NCBI GenBank assembly: GCA_036365515.1
Contig: CM070874.1
Coordinates: 23,734,209-23,798,208 of the forward strand
Origin: Torymus aiolomorphi
Lineage: Eukaryota; Arthropoda; Insecta; Hymenoptera; Torymidae
Reading direction: 5' to 3'
Length of the DNA stretch: 64,000 nt
Position numbers and translations under genes: made by a program. Under the pieces are notes generated by a model. That model ran no database searches, was not told where the DNA came from, and was given only the letters and a program-made list of their open reading frames with translations. Below are positions 9,735-23,929 of the stretch, piece after piece. Positions within the stretch are counted from its first letter, which is position 1. The number at the start of each line of letters is the position of its first letter.

Positions 9735-11145
9735 CAAATTATTTAAATTTGGATTTTATTGATAATCTGTCAATCACGTTGGATTCTTCGTGTCAAAATA
9801 CGTATAGATTTCGAAAATGGCGTGAAAAAGTTGAAAATTAATGTTTAAAAAATTACTAATATTGCTAATTACCTAAATCTGTAATTTTATGAGTATTCGC
9901 GCGATTTTCAAAATCTATACATACACTGAAAAAAATAAAACGTTGGCACTCCTTTTTCCCGCGAGGACATATAACTCCTTCACGAGAAAGGTGAAACTGC
10001 TTTAAAAAAAAGGAGATTCTCCTTTTTTTTCAACTAGAAACTCGTGTTTTTCGGAAAGTGGAAAATACGTTTTTTAAAAAAGTAATTTCTACGTTTTAAA
10101 GAAAGTAACTTTTTCATCTACTGTTTATTATATGCAAAAGCAATAAATTTGTAAAATTTATAAAATTAATGATGCAATTAAATTTTCTTTACAGCCAATT
10201 TCGATGATAAAGTAGGCGAAAATCAAAATATAACAGTAGATTATAAAAATCTTCCAAATTTTGCGCCCTGCCTTTTAATTAAAAAGCCAAGCAATACATT
10301 CATTGTTACCAAATATGCCATTTAGTGTATGTTATTAAATAAAACTATTCAAAAGTATTATAAAATATAATATTTATTTTATTTTTTCCAAGAAACGTAT
10401 TTCATGATTTTCAAAAGATAACCTAAAATAAAATTTTATGATCTAAAAATGTGTTGGAACAGTACAATCTCATTTAATTCAATCAAATTGATTAGATTAT
10501 ACTAAAAGATTTACAACATAACCTTAATTTTTTCTATGTATATTACAGAAATCGTTTATGCTGCAGTATAACGTTTTAAAAAAGGAGATACAGCTTAATA
10601 AAAAAAGGAGAATCTCCTTTTCTTACGTTGTATTGCCTTATTTAGAAATACGGTAAAACTACTTTAAAAAAAGGAGATTCTCCTTTTTTTTAAGCTGTAG
10701 CTCCTTTTTCTCGAAAAGTAGAAGCTGCATCTTTTTATGAGTAGAGTGAACTTTTTTTAAGCAGTTTTAACTTATTATTTTTTTCAGTGTATAAGATGAC
10801 GACAAATACATCTAAAATATTGGATTACCAAAAAGTAGAACTCCATGAATGATTTGTAACAGTAAAATTGTCTTAACTAAGAACATGATAACGATGTAGC
10901 ACCTGAGGCCTTATATTTTCAGCCGAAAGAAATGACTCATTTACCAATTTTAAAATTTTTCCATTTGGATTTTTTGTTAATCTGTCAATCAAAAGTTGGG
11001 TTTGTCATGTCAAAAAACGTATAGATTTCGAAAGTCGTACAAATACGTTGAAAGTTATTAAAAATTTATGTTTAAAATATGTCAACTCTTAACAAAACTA
11101 AATCTTTAATTTTCAAGTTATTTGTACGATTTTCAGATCCTTCAC
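9735..11145. repeat. Two diverged direct repeat copies flanking a MITE
   Basis: Copy 1 (about 9735-9922) and copy 2 (about 10950-11145) share an ordered set of phrases: GGATTTT, AATCTGTCAATCA, CGTATAGATTTCGAAA and CGATTTTCA near the end. They are about 180-195 bases each and clearly diverged. The unit is not identified. The MITE at 9924 inserted at the end of copy 1. Confidence 0.55.
9924..10789. mobile_element. TA-flanked MITE with repeated AAAAGGAGATTCTCCTTTT hairpins
   Basis: Terminal inverted repeats are CACTGAAAAAAATAA on the left and its complement TTATTTTTTTCAGTG on the right. A TA dinucleotide lies at each end, suggesting a Tc1/mariner-type target. There is no coding capacity. The interior carries at least three near-perfect palindromes around GGAGATTCTCC or GGAGAATCTCC (about 10004-10030, 10600-10622, 10664-10690). 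Confidence 0.65.
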
Positions 11146-11252
11146 ATACTAAAATTAATCAAAATTTTATGAAATTGAGAACTTTAAAATATTGATAAAT
11201 AAATTTATGTGAGTAAAGATTAAACTCAAATGATATTAGCTGAATAACAGTT

Positions 11253-11595
11253 TGTAGCCGAGTAACTGATTCGCAGACAAGTTGTATGGTTTGTAGGTTT
11301 GGAAGGTCAGGAGAGTAAAACATTTGATACAGTCTTTGCCTCAAATTAATTGTTTTATTCAACTTAATTAAATACTATGTACAGTGCCAAAAGGCAGGAG
11401 AATAGTGAATGTGGGTTTTAATAGTTCGTGCGTGTTTCGTGTCGTGTTGACGCGCTTGTGGCTCGCGAGAGACTGACTCGCGGTCGAGCTGTAATGGACG
11501 AATTGGGTGTCTTTGAAATATTATTGCTGTATGTATGATGAGACTTTAGGGGGCATGAAATACGATAGCGGAAAACTTAGGCAGCTTTCCGAACA
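11253..11595 (-). repeat. 3' LTR of the BEL/Pao element
   Basis: It matches 17264-17606. On the minus strand it starts TGTTCGG and ends GGCTACA. The stop region of the integrase ORF overlaps its start by about 20 bases. Confidence 0.93.
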
Positions 11596-14537
11596 TCCCG
11601 CCCGCCTTGGCCAGGAACTGGCGAAATGTTATCCACCTGCGGCATGATGCTGGTCTTCGCTATTGGTCGGGTGTAGCTAGATGATGCAGTCTTGACTTCC
11701 ACGACTCGAACCACGCCGTCTTGTCCAGGGTGCACAGCAGTGATCCGAGCCAACGGCCATTTGCACGGTGGATAGAGTTCGGAGCGCAGCAGGCAAAGAT
11801 CGCCCACCTTGACTGGATTTTCCTTGTTATGCCATTTTGATCGAGTTTGTAGATGTTGGAGATACTCCTGAGACCAGCGTTGCCAAAATTGCTCGTGCAT
11901 GTGGCGGAGCATTTGCCATCTATCCAACCGAGGCACCGCAACGTCAAGCAATGAAGGCTCAGGAACGGTGAGAGTCGGCTCACCGATCAGAAAGTGACCA
12001 GGGGTCAATGAATTTAAATCCTCTGGATCATCTGAGAGAGGTTGAAGAGGGCGCGAGTTGAGGCACGCTTCGATTTGGGCGAGCAGCGTCGTCATTTCCT
12101 CGAAGGTTAAAAGAGCTTCCCCAATTACTCTTTTGAGATGAAACTTGACAGATTTGACCGCTGCCTCCCAAAGGCCTCCAAAGTGCGGAGCACCAGGCGG
12201 ATTGAAGCGCCACTCAGTTCCATCGGTAGCCAGAAGCCGCGCAATTTCGGCATGTTGAGTGCCAGCTTGATTGAACAGGAGTCTGAGTTCTTTGTCAGCG
12301 CCGATAAAGTTGAGACCACAGTCGCTTGTGAGTGAGGCGCAAACGCCTCTTCTTGCGGTGAAGCGCTTATACGCATTCAAAAAGTCAGCTGTGGTGCAGC
12401 TCGAAACTGCCTCGAGGTGTACTGCACGGGTGGAGAAGCAAACAAAGACGCAAATATACCCTTTGTAGGATTTCGCACCTCTGCCTTTTGAGAACCGCAG
12501 ATGGATGGGTCCCGCGTAGTCCACGCCTGAGTGCAGGAACGGTCGAAATTGCTGAACTCTTTTGAAGGGCAGATCGCCCATAAGCTGCGTGGTAGGCTGA
12601 GCTCGTTGACGCCAGCAACGCGTACACCTGAAGATTGTTAATTTAACGACTTGTCGTCCACGAAGAATCCAAAAGCGCTGTCGGAGGTGATTGAGCATGA
12701 GCTGCGTGCCTCCGTGAAGCGTCTTGGAGTGAGCATCTAAAACTAAAAGTTTGGTAAGATTCGAGGTTTGAGGTAAAATTAAAGGGTGCCGTTCATCTGG
12801 GTGTAGTAATGAGTGCCTCAGTCGTCCACCAACTCGGAGATGTTCCTGAGCATCCAGGGTAGGATAGAGGCGGATCAAGGCGCTTCTGCGAGGCAATGGA
12901 TCACCCTTGTTTAAACAGCTGATTTCTTCGGCAAAGTAAATATGTTGCACCCAATGAACTAGTCCCAAGAGTGCTCGCAATAGGCAATTGGGCGTGAATG
13001 TTGTAGCTTGCCAATATATTGATTTTGCTCGTTGCAGGAATTGCAGGCATCGAGCAATGGTATTTACAAGTCGAGAAAGCGAACTAAATCTAGTGATGAC
13101 TTCAGGATCTGCTGGCATCGCAGACACCGTGAAGCACGAGAGAGATCGTCGCTCTAGCGTTTCATGCGATTCGTCAAGGTCACACGTACTTGAGCTATTC
13201 CAGGGTGCACTCGAGCTGATGAGGAATGCTGGGCCATGAATCCACATGGATGATTTGACCAAGTCTGATGCCAAAATGCCTCTTGATGGCAAATCGGCAG
13301 GATTTTCGACTCCAGGCACGTGAAGCCAGACAGCATTTGAGAGTGTTGTCTGAATCTCTGAAACTCGATTCGCTACGTACGTCTTCCAAGTAATGGGCGG
13401 TTGCTTGACCCAGGCGATAGTGATGGTAGAATCCGTCCAACAAAAACACTGCGCATTCTCGAGACAAAGGGTTTGACGAACTCGCTTCATAAGACGCACG
13501 AGCATCACTGCGCCACAGAGCTCCAAGCGTGGCAAAGATACCTGCTTGAGCGGAGCTACTTTGCTCTTTGAGGCCAGTAAGATGCTTTGGACGTTGCCTT
13601 CCTTGGAGACAGTACGCAGGTAGAGACAGGCAGCGATGGCTCGTTCCGAAGCGTCAGAAAAACCATGAATTTCCGAAAAGGCAGTATCGCTGGAGCTCCC
13701 AGCCCAACGAGGCACCGAGAAGTGGTGAAGGTGTGGCAGGTCATCGATGAGCAGAAGCCATCGTTGCCTTAAAGTCGAAGGCAACGGATCATCCCATCCG
13801 ATTCCATCGCACCACAGTGACTGCATGAAGATCTTGAATGATGTCGTCACGGGAATGATCCATCCAACCGGGTCGTACAGTTGAGCGATCATGGAGAGGG
13901 CTTTTCGTTTGGTGAGATTCTCGTCGCTTGCAGGGAACTCAAATTTGAACGAGAAGACGTCGAGCAAAGGGTGCCAAGCCACGCCCAGCATGGGTAAGGT
14001 TTGTTCTTCAGGCCATGAGAGAAGTTGAGTGCCTGTTTGCTGAGTCTCAGGCACGTCAGCTAACAGTGCTGGATCGTTGGCTGTCCATTTGCTGAGTGGG
14101 AATCCGCCTGCCTTGAGCAGTTCCACAATTTCGGTCGTGAGTGCGAGAGCCTCCTCCAGAGTGTCTGCTCCAGCAAAGATGTCATCGACATAAATCTGAT
14201 CCAGTAGTACTTGAGCGGCATGAGGGAACTTAGTACCTTCATCTTCGACTAATTGCCTGAGCGTCCTGAGAGCTTGATACGGTGAAGGGCCAAGGCCGTA
14301 GGTGACGGTGCAAAGATTGAAGACGGTAATTATTGTTCCTCCGAAAGTGTTTCTCGATGTCGGCGGAAAATGCGAGGCGAAAGACTCGCCAGCATAGTAG
14401 CACGTCGAATGGGTCGAGTTGGAGCTTCGGACCGACGTGAAGGCACTCGTTGATGGAAAGTCCAGAAGGTAACTTGACCGATCCATTGAATACAACTCGC
14501 AGTTTGCCGATATCACCATGTGTCTTGAAAATTCCAT
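11577..14537 (-). pseudogene. pol: BEL/Pao pol, RT C-terminal part, RNase H, integrase
   Basis: A 986-codon open segment. It starts in RT remnants and soon reads CTVTYGLGPSPYQALR and the catalytic box QIYVDDIFAG. It passes through the Pao-type RNase H region (EIHGFSDASERAIAACLY, WTDSTI) and an integrase with HxxxH (HSKTLHGG), CTRC, GVDYAGP, SDCGLNF and GGLWEAAVK supplying D, D, E. The SDNG-type motif reads SDCG here. The end resembles the DUF5641 tail common in BEL/Pao integrases (LCLLRSE). It overlaps the upstream segment in another frame because RT carries an internal deletion near 14240-14420. Confidence 0.88.
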
Positions 14538-16040
14538 GGTGGGGCAGTAGAAAGCTGGCTGAGTCCTTGGAGACTGATTCCAGAGGTGACAACTCTTTCA
14601 TGTGACCAAGAGAGCGGTACTCCGACATAAACTTGTCGTACTTCGCCTGAAATTCAGGCTGCCTTATAAACCGATTCTCGGTTCTTAATAAGGCACGAAG
14701 GGCAGCTTCTTGAGAGTTGCCAAGGTTATCTATGTTGGGCTTGAAGGGTAGACGTAGCACATATCTGCCATCAGCAAGGCGTTTATGTGTAGTTACGAAG
14801 TGATTTTCGCAATCACGTTCGTCTTTAGAAAGAGTTGCTGAAGTATTGAGTATCACCTCCTCCTGTTGCCAAAAGCGAGTGAGAAGAGCTGCGAGATCCA
14901 GATCGACGTGACATGAGAGGCTAGATACGGTGGCTGGATCGCTCGATGCAGTGCTGACAGCACCTGTAAGTATCCATCCAAGTCCAGTTGCCTGAGCGAT
15001 GATGCCATTATCGGTGGCCTTGCGAATGCCTTCCTCTATCAGCTGGGGATAGAGATCAGCGCCGATGATGATTTCGATTGGATCGGTTGAGTCCATTCTT
15101 GGGTCGGCAAGAGTCACACCGTCCAAGAAGGCATTGGTAGATGACACTGATTGAGCAACAGGAACGTAGTCGGTGAGACGAGGTAAAATAAGTGCAGTCA
15201 GTTTCCATCGATGACTACTTTCAAAGTGAGGCGAGATTAGAATCGCCGACTTTGATTTAGCTGTATAGCTAGGTGTCGCACCAACGCCGGTGACAGGCCC
15301 GAAAGCTGACTGGCGAGGCGCTCTTATTCTCTGAGCGAGGGATTCAGCAATGAACGAGACTTCCGAGCAGGGATCTACAAGCGCTCGTGCATAAGACGTG
15401 CGGTGGTGATCGGATGATACTTGAAGTAATGCCGTGGCGAGCAGAATGGCTCGTGACCTTGAAGAAATTTGCGTAGCATGAGATGTAGTGCCTATGGAGG
15501 CTGGAGGGTGAGCAGCAGAGGTGGTCATGACGGAACTAGCAGACGATCCGTCGGTTGCTTGGAATTGAGCGGTACTTGGCCCAGAATTGCAATGGAGCAG
15601 GGTGTGGTGGCGACCACGACAAGTAGCACACGTGCCTTTGGATCGGCACTCGGCAAACCGATGTACTCCAAGGCAATTAAAGCATAGTTGCTTTTCTAAA
15701 ACAAATTTGTAACGATTATCATGGGAACAAGCGAGAAAGTTTTCGCACATATTAATGTAATGTTCTCCCTGACAGTAAGAGCAGCGACGAACACGGTGCG
15801 TTGCAGCATTGTGCACGGTAAGTACAGGTGCCTTAGATTTCTTCGAGACCGAAGATATCTTCCTTGCCGACGGCTGGTGGTCGGCCGGTAAGGCAGTTCC
15901 CTGACTCGGCGATGTCTCTAGTCCCTCAATGCGTACTTTGAGAAAACTATCGAATTCATCCCATGTTGTGGGTGTAGAGGTATCTCCAAGGAGCAGATCC
16001 CAGTCTCTCCGGGTCCTTGGATCGAGACGACTTACGGTGA
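14239..16040 (-). pseudogene. pol: BEL/Pao gag end, protease and RT N-terminal part
   Basis: The frame is open from about 16040. The longest Met-initiated stretch (15816-14239, 525 codons) starts at three zinc knuckles (CSYC, CFNCLGVHRFAEC, CATCRGRHHTLLHC). A Pao-type protease follows with ALVDPCSEVSFI; the usual DxG motif reads D-P-C here, so the catalytic Gly position is altered. RT follows (FLLPHHGIFK, KLRVVFNGS, INECLHVGP) and breaks after AFSADIEK, where the expected segment leading to the YVDD region is missing. The remaining residues before the stop are out of frame. Confidence 0.85.
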
Positions 16041-16799
16041 GATGAACGAAGAATCATCCATTTTGTCCATCGGTCTGTTCAATGCCTCCACAGTTTCTCT
16101 GACTTCTGTAGTTCCATTTCTAAGTGCCTTCAGGGCACTGGAAGATTCGGTGGAGGCAGGAGCGAGCTGAAACAGGGACTCCAAACACAGATAAATTAGT
16201 TTCCGCGTGTTGTCATAATGTGTTGTCAATCGGGTCCAAGCGCGAGCGTAGTTGTCGTTCGTGACAGGAATGTTTTTGATGAGGTCCGCCGCTTCGCCCG
16301 AGAAACTGCTTTTTAGATAATAGAGGCGTTCAGCATTGGTTAGTTTAGGATCATGCTTCAAGAAGGCCGAAAACATGTCTTTGAAAGGCGCCCATTCAGC
16401 GTACTTGCCTGCGAAGTGAGGGATGGAGATGGTCGGCATTTTCCGAGATGACGATTCGTGAGCTGGAACTACAGCGGTACCTCCCGGTGCTCCACTTTCC
16501 ACCAGCGCATCTAAGGCATCGAGGAATTGACCCTTTTGCTCTAGAAAAACTTCTTCTGCTGCTTCCATGAAGTTGTCCGTAAAGTACGCGTTCTTGTCAT
16601 CTTCTTCGGTTGCGACATCTATAGTTTGTTCGTGCCTGCTTTGAATACCAGACCATCTTTTCTCGAGCGCTTCCAGTCTTGAACGGATTGATCCTTTGGA
16701 CGTTTGCTGACCCTTTTTCTTGAGGTTGAGGAAGGCGCGGGACATCAGATTGGCTTCTTTCTTTTGCTCTTCAATAAGGTCGCTTGCTTCCGACGGCAT
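16032..16799 (-). pseudogene. gag: BEL/Pao gag N-terminal part
   Basis: It starts at the ATG at 16799 (MPSEASDLIEEQKKEANLMS). The predicted protein has a charged helical N-terminus, then PTISIPHFAGKYAEWAPFKD and ERLYYLKSSFSGEAADLI, typical of the DUF1759/Pao Gag region. Near 16032 the frame changes: the continuation (VSRLDPRTRRDWDLLL) is in the frame of the next segment. A one-base indel in a single original ORF explains this. Confidence 0.85.
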
Positions 16800-17240
16800 G
16801 ACTAGTCCGCTTGAAGCGAAAGAGATTTTTGATTGTTTCTATCGCAAGGCGGTGCGATAGACGAAAATGTCAACACTTTAAGGTAGAGTGGATAGTTTCT
16901 GAGAGGTGTTTACTAGTGCGAGAACGATAGTCGGCACGGTAGGCTCAGCTACTATCGAACCACGAAGGGGAATGCGAATGCCTAGAGACAGCAAACGCAG
17001 AGTTGCGAGCCCGCGTTTCGGAGCGACCACAACACTGAGATGGCTTGAGTTAAGCCAGGAGCGAGCGAGATGTAAACAAAGCTCGCTCGACTCGTCTTAC
17101 ACACACGCACTGACACAGGTAGAGACTGGTCGAGAATATGAAATTGGAATTCTTTTGTTTTTTTTTTTCAATTGGCCTTTCCGCGTATTCTTCACTTGAT
17201 TAAACTCTTGATGATAAGATCCTAGCGGTTTTCAAGGCAG
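16800..17240 (-). other. BEL/Pao 5' untranslated leader
   Basis: Lies between the primer site and the gag ATG. There is a T-rich run on the plus strand at 17158-17170. I see no coding region or other element. Confidence 0.6.
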
Positions 17241-17259
17241 GATCCGGCTCGAAGGACCA
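17241..17259 (-). other. Primer-binding site, tRNA-Tyr type
   Basis: On the minus strand the sequence is TGGTCCTTCGAGCCGGATC, a few bases after the LTR. It is complementary to the 3' end of insect tRNA-Tyr (…CCGGCTCGAAGGA plus CCA) from general knowledge of that tRNA. Confidence 0.8.
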
Positions 17260-17263
17260 GAAA

Positions 17264-17606
17264 TGTAGCCGAGTAACTGATTCGCAGACAAGTTGTATGG
17301 TTTGTAGGTTTGGAAGGTCAGGAGAGTAAAACACTTGACACAGTCTTTGCCTCAAATTAATTGTTTTATTCAACTTAATTAAATACTATGTACAGTGCCA
17401 AAAGGCAGGAGAATAGTGAATATGGGTTTTAATAGTTCGTGCGTGTTTCGTGTCGTGTTGACGCGCTTGTGGCTCGCGAGAGACTGACTCGCGGTCGAGC
17501 TGTAACGGACGAATTGGGTGTGTTTGAAATATTATTGCTGTATGTATGATGAGACTTTAGGGGGCATGAAATACGATAGCGGAAAACTTAGGCAGCTTTC
17601 CGAACA
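17264..17606 (-). repeat. 5' LTR of the BEL/Pao element
   Basis: It matches 11253-11595 over 343 bp with very few changes. It is followed on the right by the CAGTT duplication at 17607-17611. Confidence 0.93.
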
Positions 17607-17672
17607 CAGTTCATAAAATACTTACGTAGTTAGAAAGAAAATACAAAATAGTCCAATTTTTCATGTACACGT

Positions 17673-18700
<1,028 letters not shown>

Positions 18701-20237
18701 CACAGGCCCACAAAAAAAAGTATATTGCTCTGGGGTTGAGACAACGTTATTCCTATGTATTTTGACCCACTGAATACGAATCTGCAATAAAAAAGGGGGG
18801 TTGCTCAGCGAATTTCGAAGATAACCTCAAAAAATCGAAAAAAACACGTTTTCTAAAAAGGCTTAAAAACAAAGAATATGATTTGTCTCAGGTTGAAACG
18901 ACATCGTGAAGGCTTAAAAAAAGAGAATTTAATATGTCTTAACCTGATATTTAGACTTGAAGAAAAACTGAACACAATAGCAGGCTGAAGGCGGATCTGA
19001 AGATGGCATGGTTATACCTCTGAGAGTGGGAAAATTTGGTAATATTCTCATAGTTGTCGTCTGCAAGTCCAGTATGGTGATCAGAAGATGACTGTAACAG
19101 AATTTAGTGACGAAAAACCTGCATGAGGCCTTAAATGAAGGTGGTCTTTTGAACAAGAACTAAATTGGTTTAATTGGTTTCGTTTTTTCTACCTCATCTG
19201 CATATCAAACTTGGATTGATGAAACAATTTGTTAAAGCTCTCGATAAAGAAGGTCGATGCTTTAAGTACTTGGAAAGAGTCTTTACAACTGTAACTGCAG
19301 CTAAATTGAAGGAAGGTATTTTTGACGGACCTCAAATTCGCAAAATGTTTAGAGAGAAAGAGTTTGTCAAAAGTATGAATGATACAGAGAAGGCAGCCTG
19401 GTTGAGCTTCAAAGATGTCGCAACAAAATTTTTGGGAAATAACAAAGATGAAAACTATAAGAGCATCGTAGAAAATATGGTAGAAAACTTTAAAAACTTA
19501 GGTTGCATAATGAATTTGAAGCTCCACTTTTTTTATTCGCACCTTGATAAATTTCCACGGAATCTTGGGGATTTCAGTGAAGAGCAAGGTGAAAGATTTC
19601 TTCTGGATCTGAAGGAATTTGAACGTAAATGACAAGGAAACTAGAGCGTAAATATGATGGCAGACTATTGCTGGATGCTGAAAAGAGAAACAACCCAGAG
19701 GCAAAAAACGACATAGAAATCCTTTACATAGGTCATTCGATGACAAACGCATACGCAAGCGTAAACCAATTTAGTTCTTGTTCATAAGACCACCTTCATT
19801 TAAGGCCTCATGCAGGTTTCCGTCACTAAATTCTGTTACAGTAATCTTCTGATCACCATACTGGACTTACAGACGACAACTATGCGAATATTACTAAATT
19901 TTCCCGCTCTCAGAGGTATAACCATGACGTCTTCAGATTCGCCTTCAGCCTGCTGTTGTCTTCAGTTTTTCTTCAAGTCTAAATATCAGGTTAAAACATA
20001 TTAAATTCTCTTTTTTTAAGTCTTCACAATGTCGTCTCAACCTGAGACAAATCATATTCTTTGTTTTTAAGTCTTTACCTCTAGAAAACGTGTTTTTTTA
20101 CGATTTTTTGAGGTTATCTTCGAAATTCACTGCGCAACCCCCCTTTTTGATTGCAGATTCGTATTCAGTGGGTCAAAATATACAGGAATAACGTTATCTC
20201 AACCTCAGAGCAATATACTCTCTTTTTTGGGCCTGTG
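18701..20237. mobile_element. DNA transposon with long TIRs and TAA duplication
   Basis: Inverted arms of about 450 bp start CACAGGCCCA and end TGGGCCTGTG. TAA lies at both flanks (18698-18700 and 20238-20240), a 3-bp duplication typical of PIF/Harbinger-type insertion, though I see no such transposase. Between the arms lies only the decayed ORF at 19174-19760. Confidence 0.75.
19174..19760 (+). pseudogene. Decayed ORF inside the TIR element, C-terminal part of an uncharacterised arthropod protein
   Basis: The open part encodes about 150 residues (core KLGLMKQFVKALDKEG, GPQIRKMFREKEF, then FLGNNKDENYKSIV and HFFYSHLDKFPRNLGD). It then hits TGA at 19630. The same frame continues with recognisable text (QGN, stop, SVNMMADYCWMLKRE). 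A frame change then gives HRSFDDKRIRKRKPI, so at least two stops and one indel are present. From memory this resembles the C-terminus of an uncharacterised, repeat-associated protein family common in arthropod genomes. No function is known to me. Confidence 0.6.
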
Positions 20238-20240
20238 TAA

Positions 20241-21163
20241 TCAAAATAATTGAAAGCTTAGTCTGGTGGTTCATTTGCGAGTGTTGCGTTGCATGTGTTG
20301 TCTGTTTCACGCTTTTCAGCTTCGCCGTGGGTTTCAGCCGCCCCAGACTGTCGTTCACGTCGGCGCGCCCAGGACAGAAGGCTCATCATCGAGGAGGTAG
20401 CCGGTGCACTTAGTCTGGCGCTCATTAACTACAAATTTGGCACATGGTAAAAATCTTATGCATTGCGCGGGGCAATTTTGCAATGTTACAAAATGGCGCT
20501 GCAACGTGGGGTCGACACGAAACGCGGTGAATGGCGACGCAATTAGAACAGACATCGCGACTCAGCGGAATTTCAATGGATTTTTCTAGAAATAAATTTA
20601 GAATTACGTTAATACAGAGGGGGAGGAAAATAAATCGATTTTGGAAATTTGGTTTGTTATCAAGAACTTTGCCAAAATTAGAGATTAAAATTTTACTAGC
20701 CTGCGTATGGATAAAATAGGGGCGATAGATAGGAGAATTCTGAAAAGACATAAAGTAAGCAATTAATTAATTAACTAACAAGAAGCGTCTCTCAGATCCG
20801 GATCATGGATTCTCATCAGCTTGCAGGAACTTTCTTCTTTTACCAAAATGAAAGCCTAAGCGATACTAGACCTTAACGCTTTGAGAATTCAGAGATACGA
20901 GCCCTAGAATTACTTAAAAATTGAATGGTATTTTCCACTAAAATTACAGTTTTGGCGGATGAACCTTCCTCTAATACCTATAAACAAGCATACAGAGATG
21001 ATTACTAGCTTGATTATGATATCATATACTAAAAAATCTCTAATGAAAGTACCCTTAATTATTTTACATTACGTTATTTGATGACGTAAAAGCCCTTAAA
21101 TGCTTATTTGGCGATAAAATCTTTTATTTATACATGTAAATAAGCATTCAGACATTATTATCA
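20241..21163. other. Intergenic sequence, nothing assigned
   Basis: A moderately GC-rich part (20280-20560) grades into AT-rich sequence. Short open frames have no recognisable domain. Confidence 0.5.
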
Positions 21164-21425
21164 CTTAAGTTATGGTTTTATATGGTAAAATATATTATAA
21201 TTTTTCACAAAACTACTATTGTTAAATTTACATTACCTTGTTTGAAGTTACAATGCCTTCAAGGCGACCAAGGCTTCCAAGGCGACAATTGCTTATAGTG
21301 CAATTTTAATGAGAAATATTGGGAAAGAAGGCATTGTATGACTTCAAACAAGGTGATGTAAATTTAACAATAGTATTTTTGTGAAAAATTATAATATATT
21401 TTACCACGTAAAATCATAACTTAAG
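21164..21425. repeat. Foldback inverted repeat, arms about 90 bp
   Basis: The left arm (about 21164-21253) reads CTTAAGTTATGGTTTTA and the right arm (about 21335-21425) is its reverse complement with few changes. The spacer of about 80 bases holds AAGGCGACCAAGGCTTCC-type short repeats. Likely a small MITE. Confidence 0.75.
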
Positions 21426-23506
<2,081 letters not shown>

Positions 23507-23929
23507 AAACAAGACTCGAGTGGTGCAACAATCTAAACTTTATTCACAATTTGTTGGGTGTCGATCTTTCAACTTCCTAAAGAAGTCCTTATCAAGACAC
23601 TAAAAAACAATGAACACAATTTTTAATGAAAATAAAAAACATGGAATTTCTTTACACTTCAAATGTTAAACTAACTTACATTTATAATATCGCACGCACA
23701 TTTACATTATGTTAACAGAGAACTATTATTAGTACGTTTCTATTCTTTTTCTTAAATTTCACAAGGAAATACGTCAAGAGTTTAACTATCATACTTAATG
23801 TATCAATGACTGTGAGAGCTCGGGAAATTCGTCGGTTATTTATATCAAAGTTGATGTTTGTTTGTGTGTGTATATGTACTAAAGTCAAAAATCCGTTACT
23901 GAATTCACTTGAGTTATACTATTGATAGT

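Larger units (their letters stand above)
11253..17606 (-). mobile_element. BEL/Pao LTR retrotransposon, minus strand
   Basis: Two 343-bp LTRs (11253-11595 and 17264-17606) are almost identical; I see only a few differences. The five-base duplication CAGTT flanks the element at 11248-11252 and 17607-17611, the length expected for BEL/Pao. Reading leftwards on the minus strand: PBS, gag with a DUF1759-like region, three zinc knuckles, protease, RT, RNase H, integrase and a DUF5641-like C-terminus. Two breaks disrupt the single long ORF. Confidence 0.95.
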
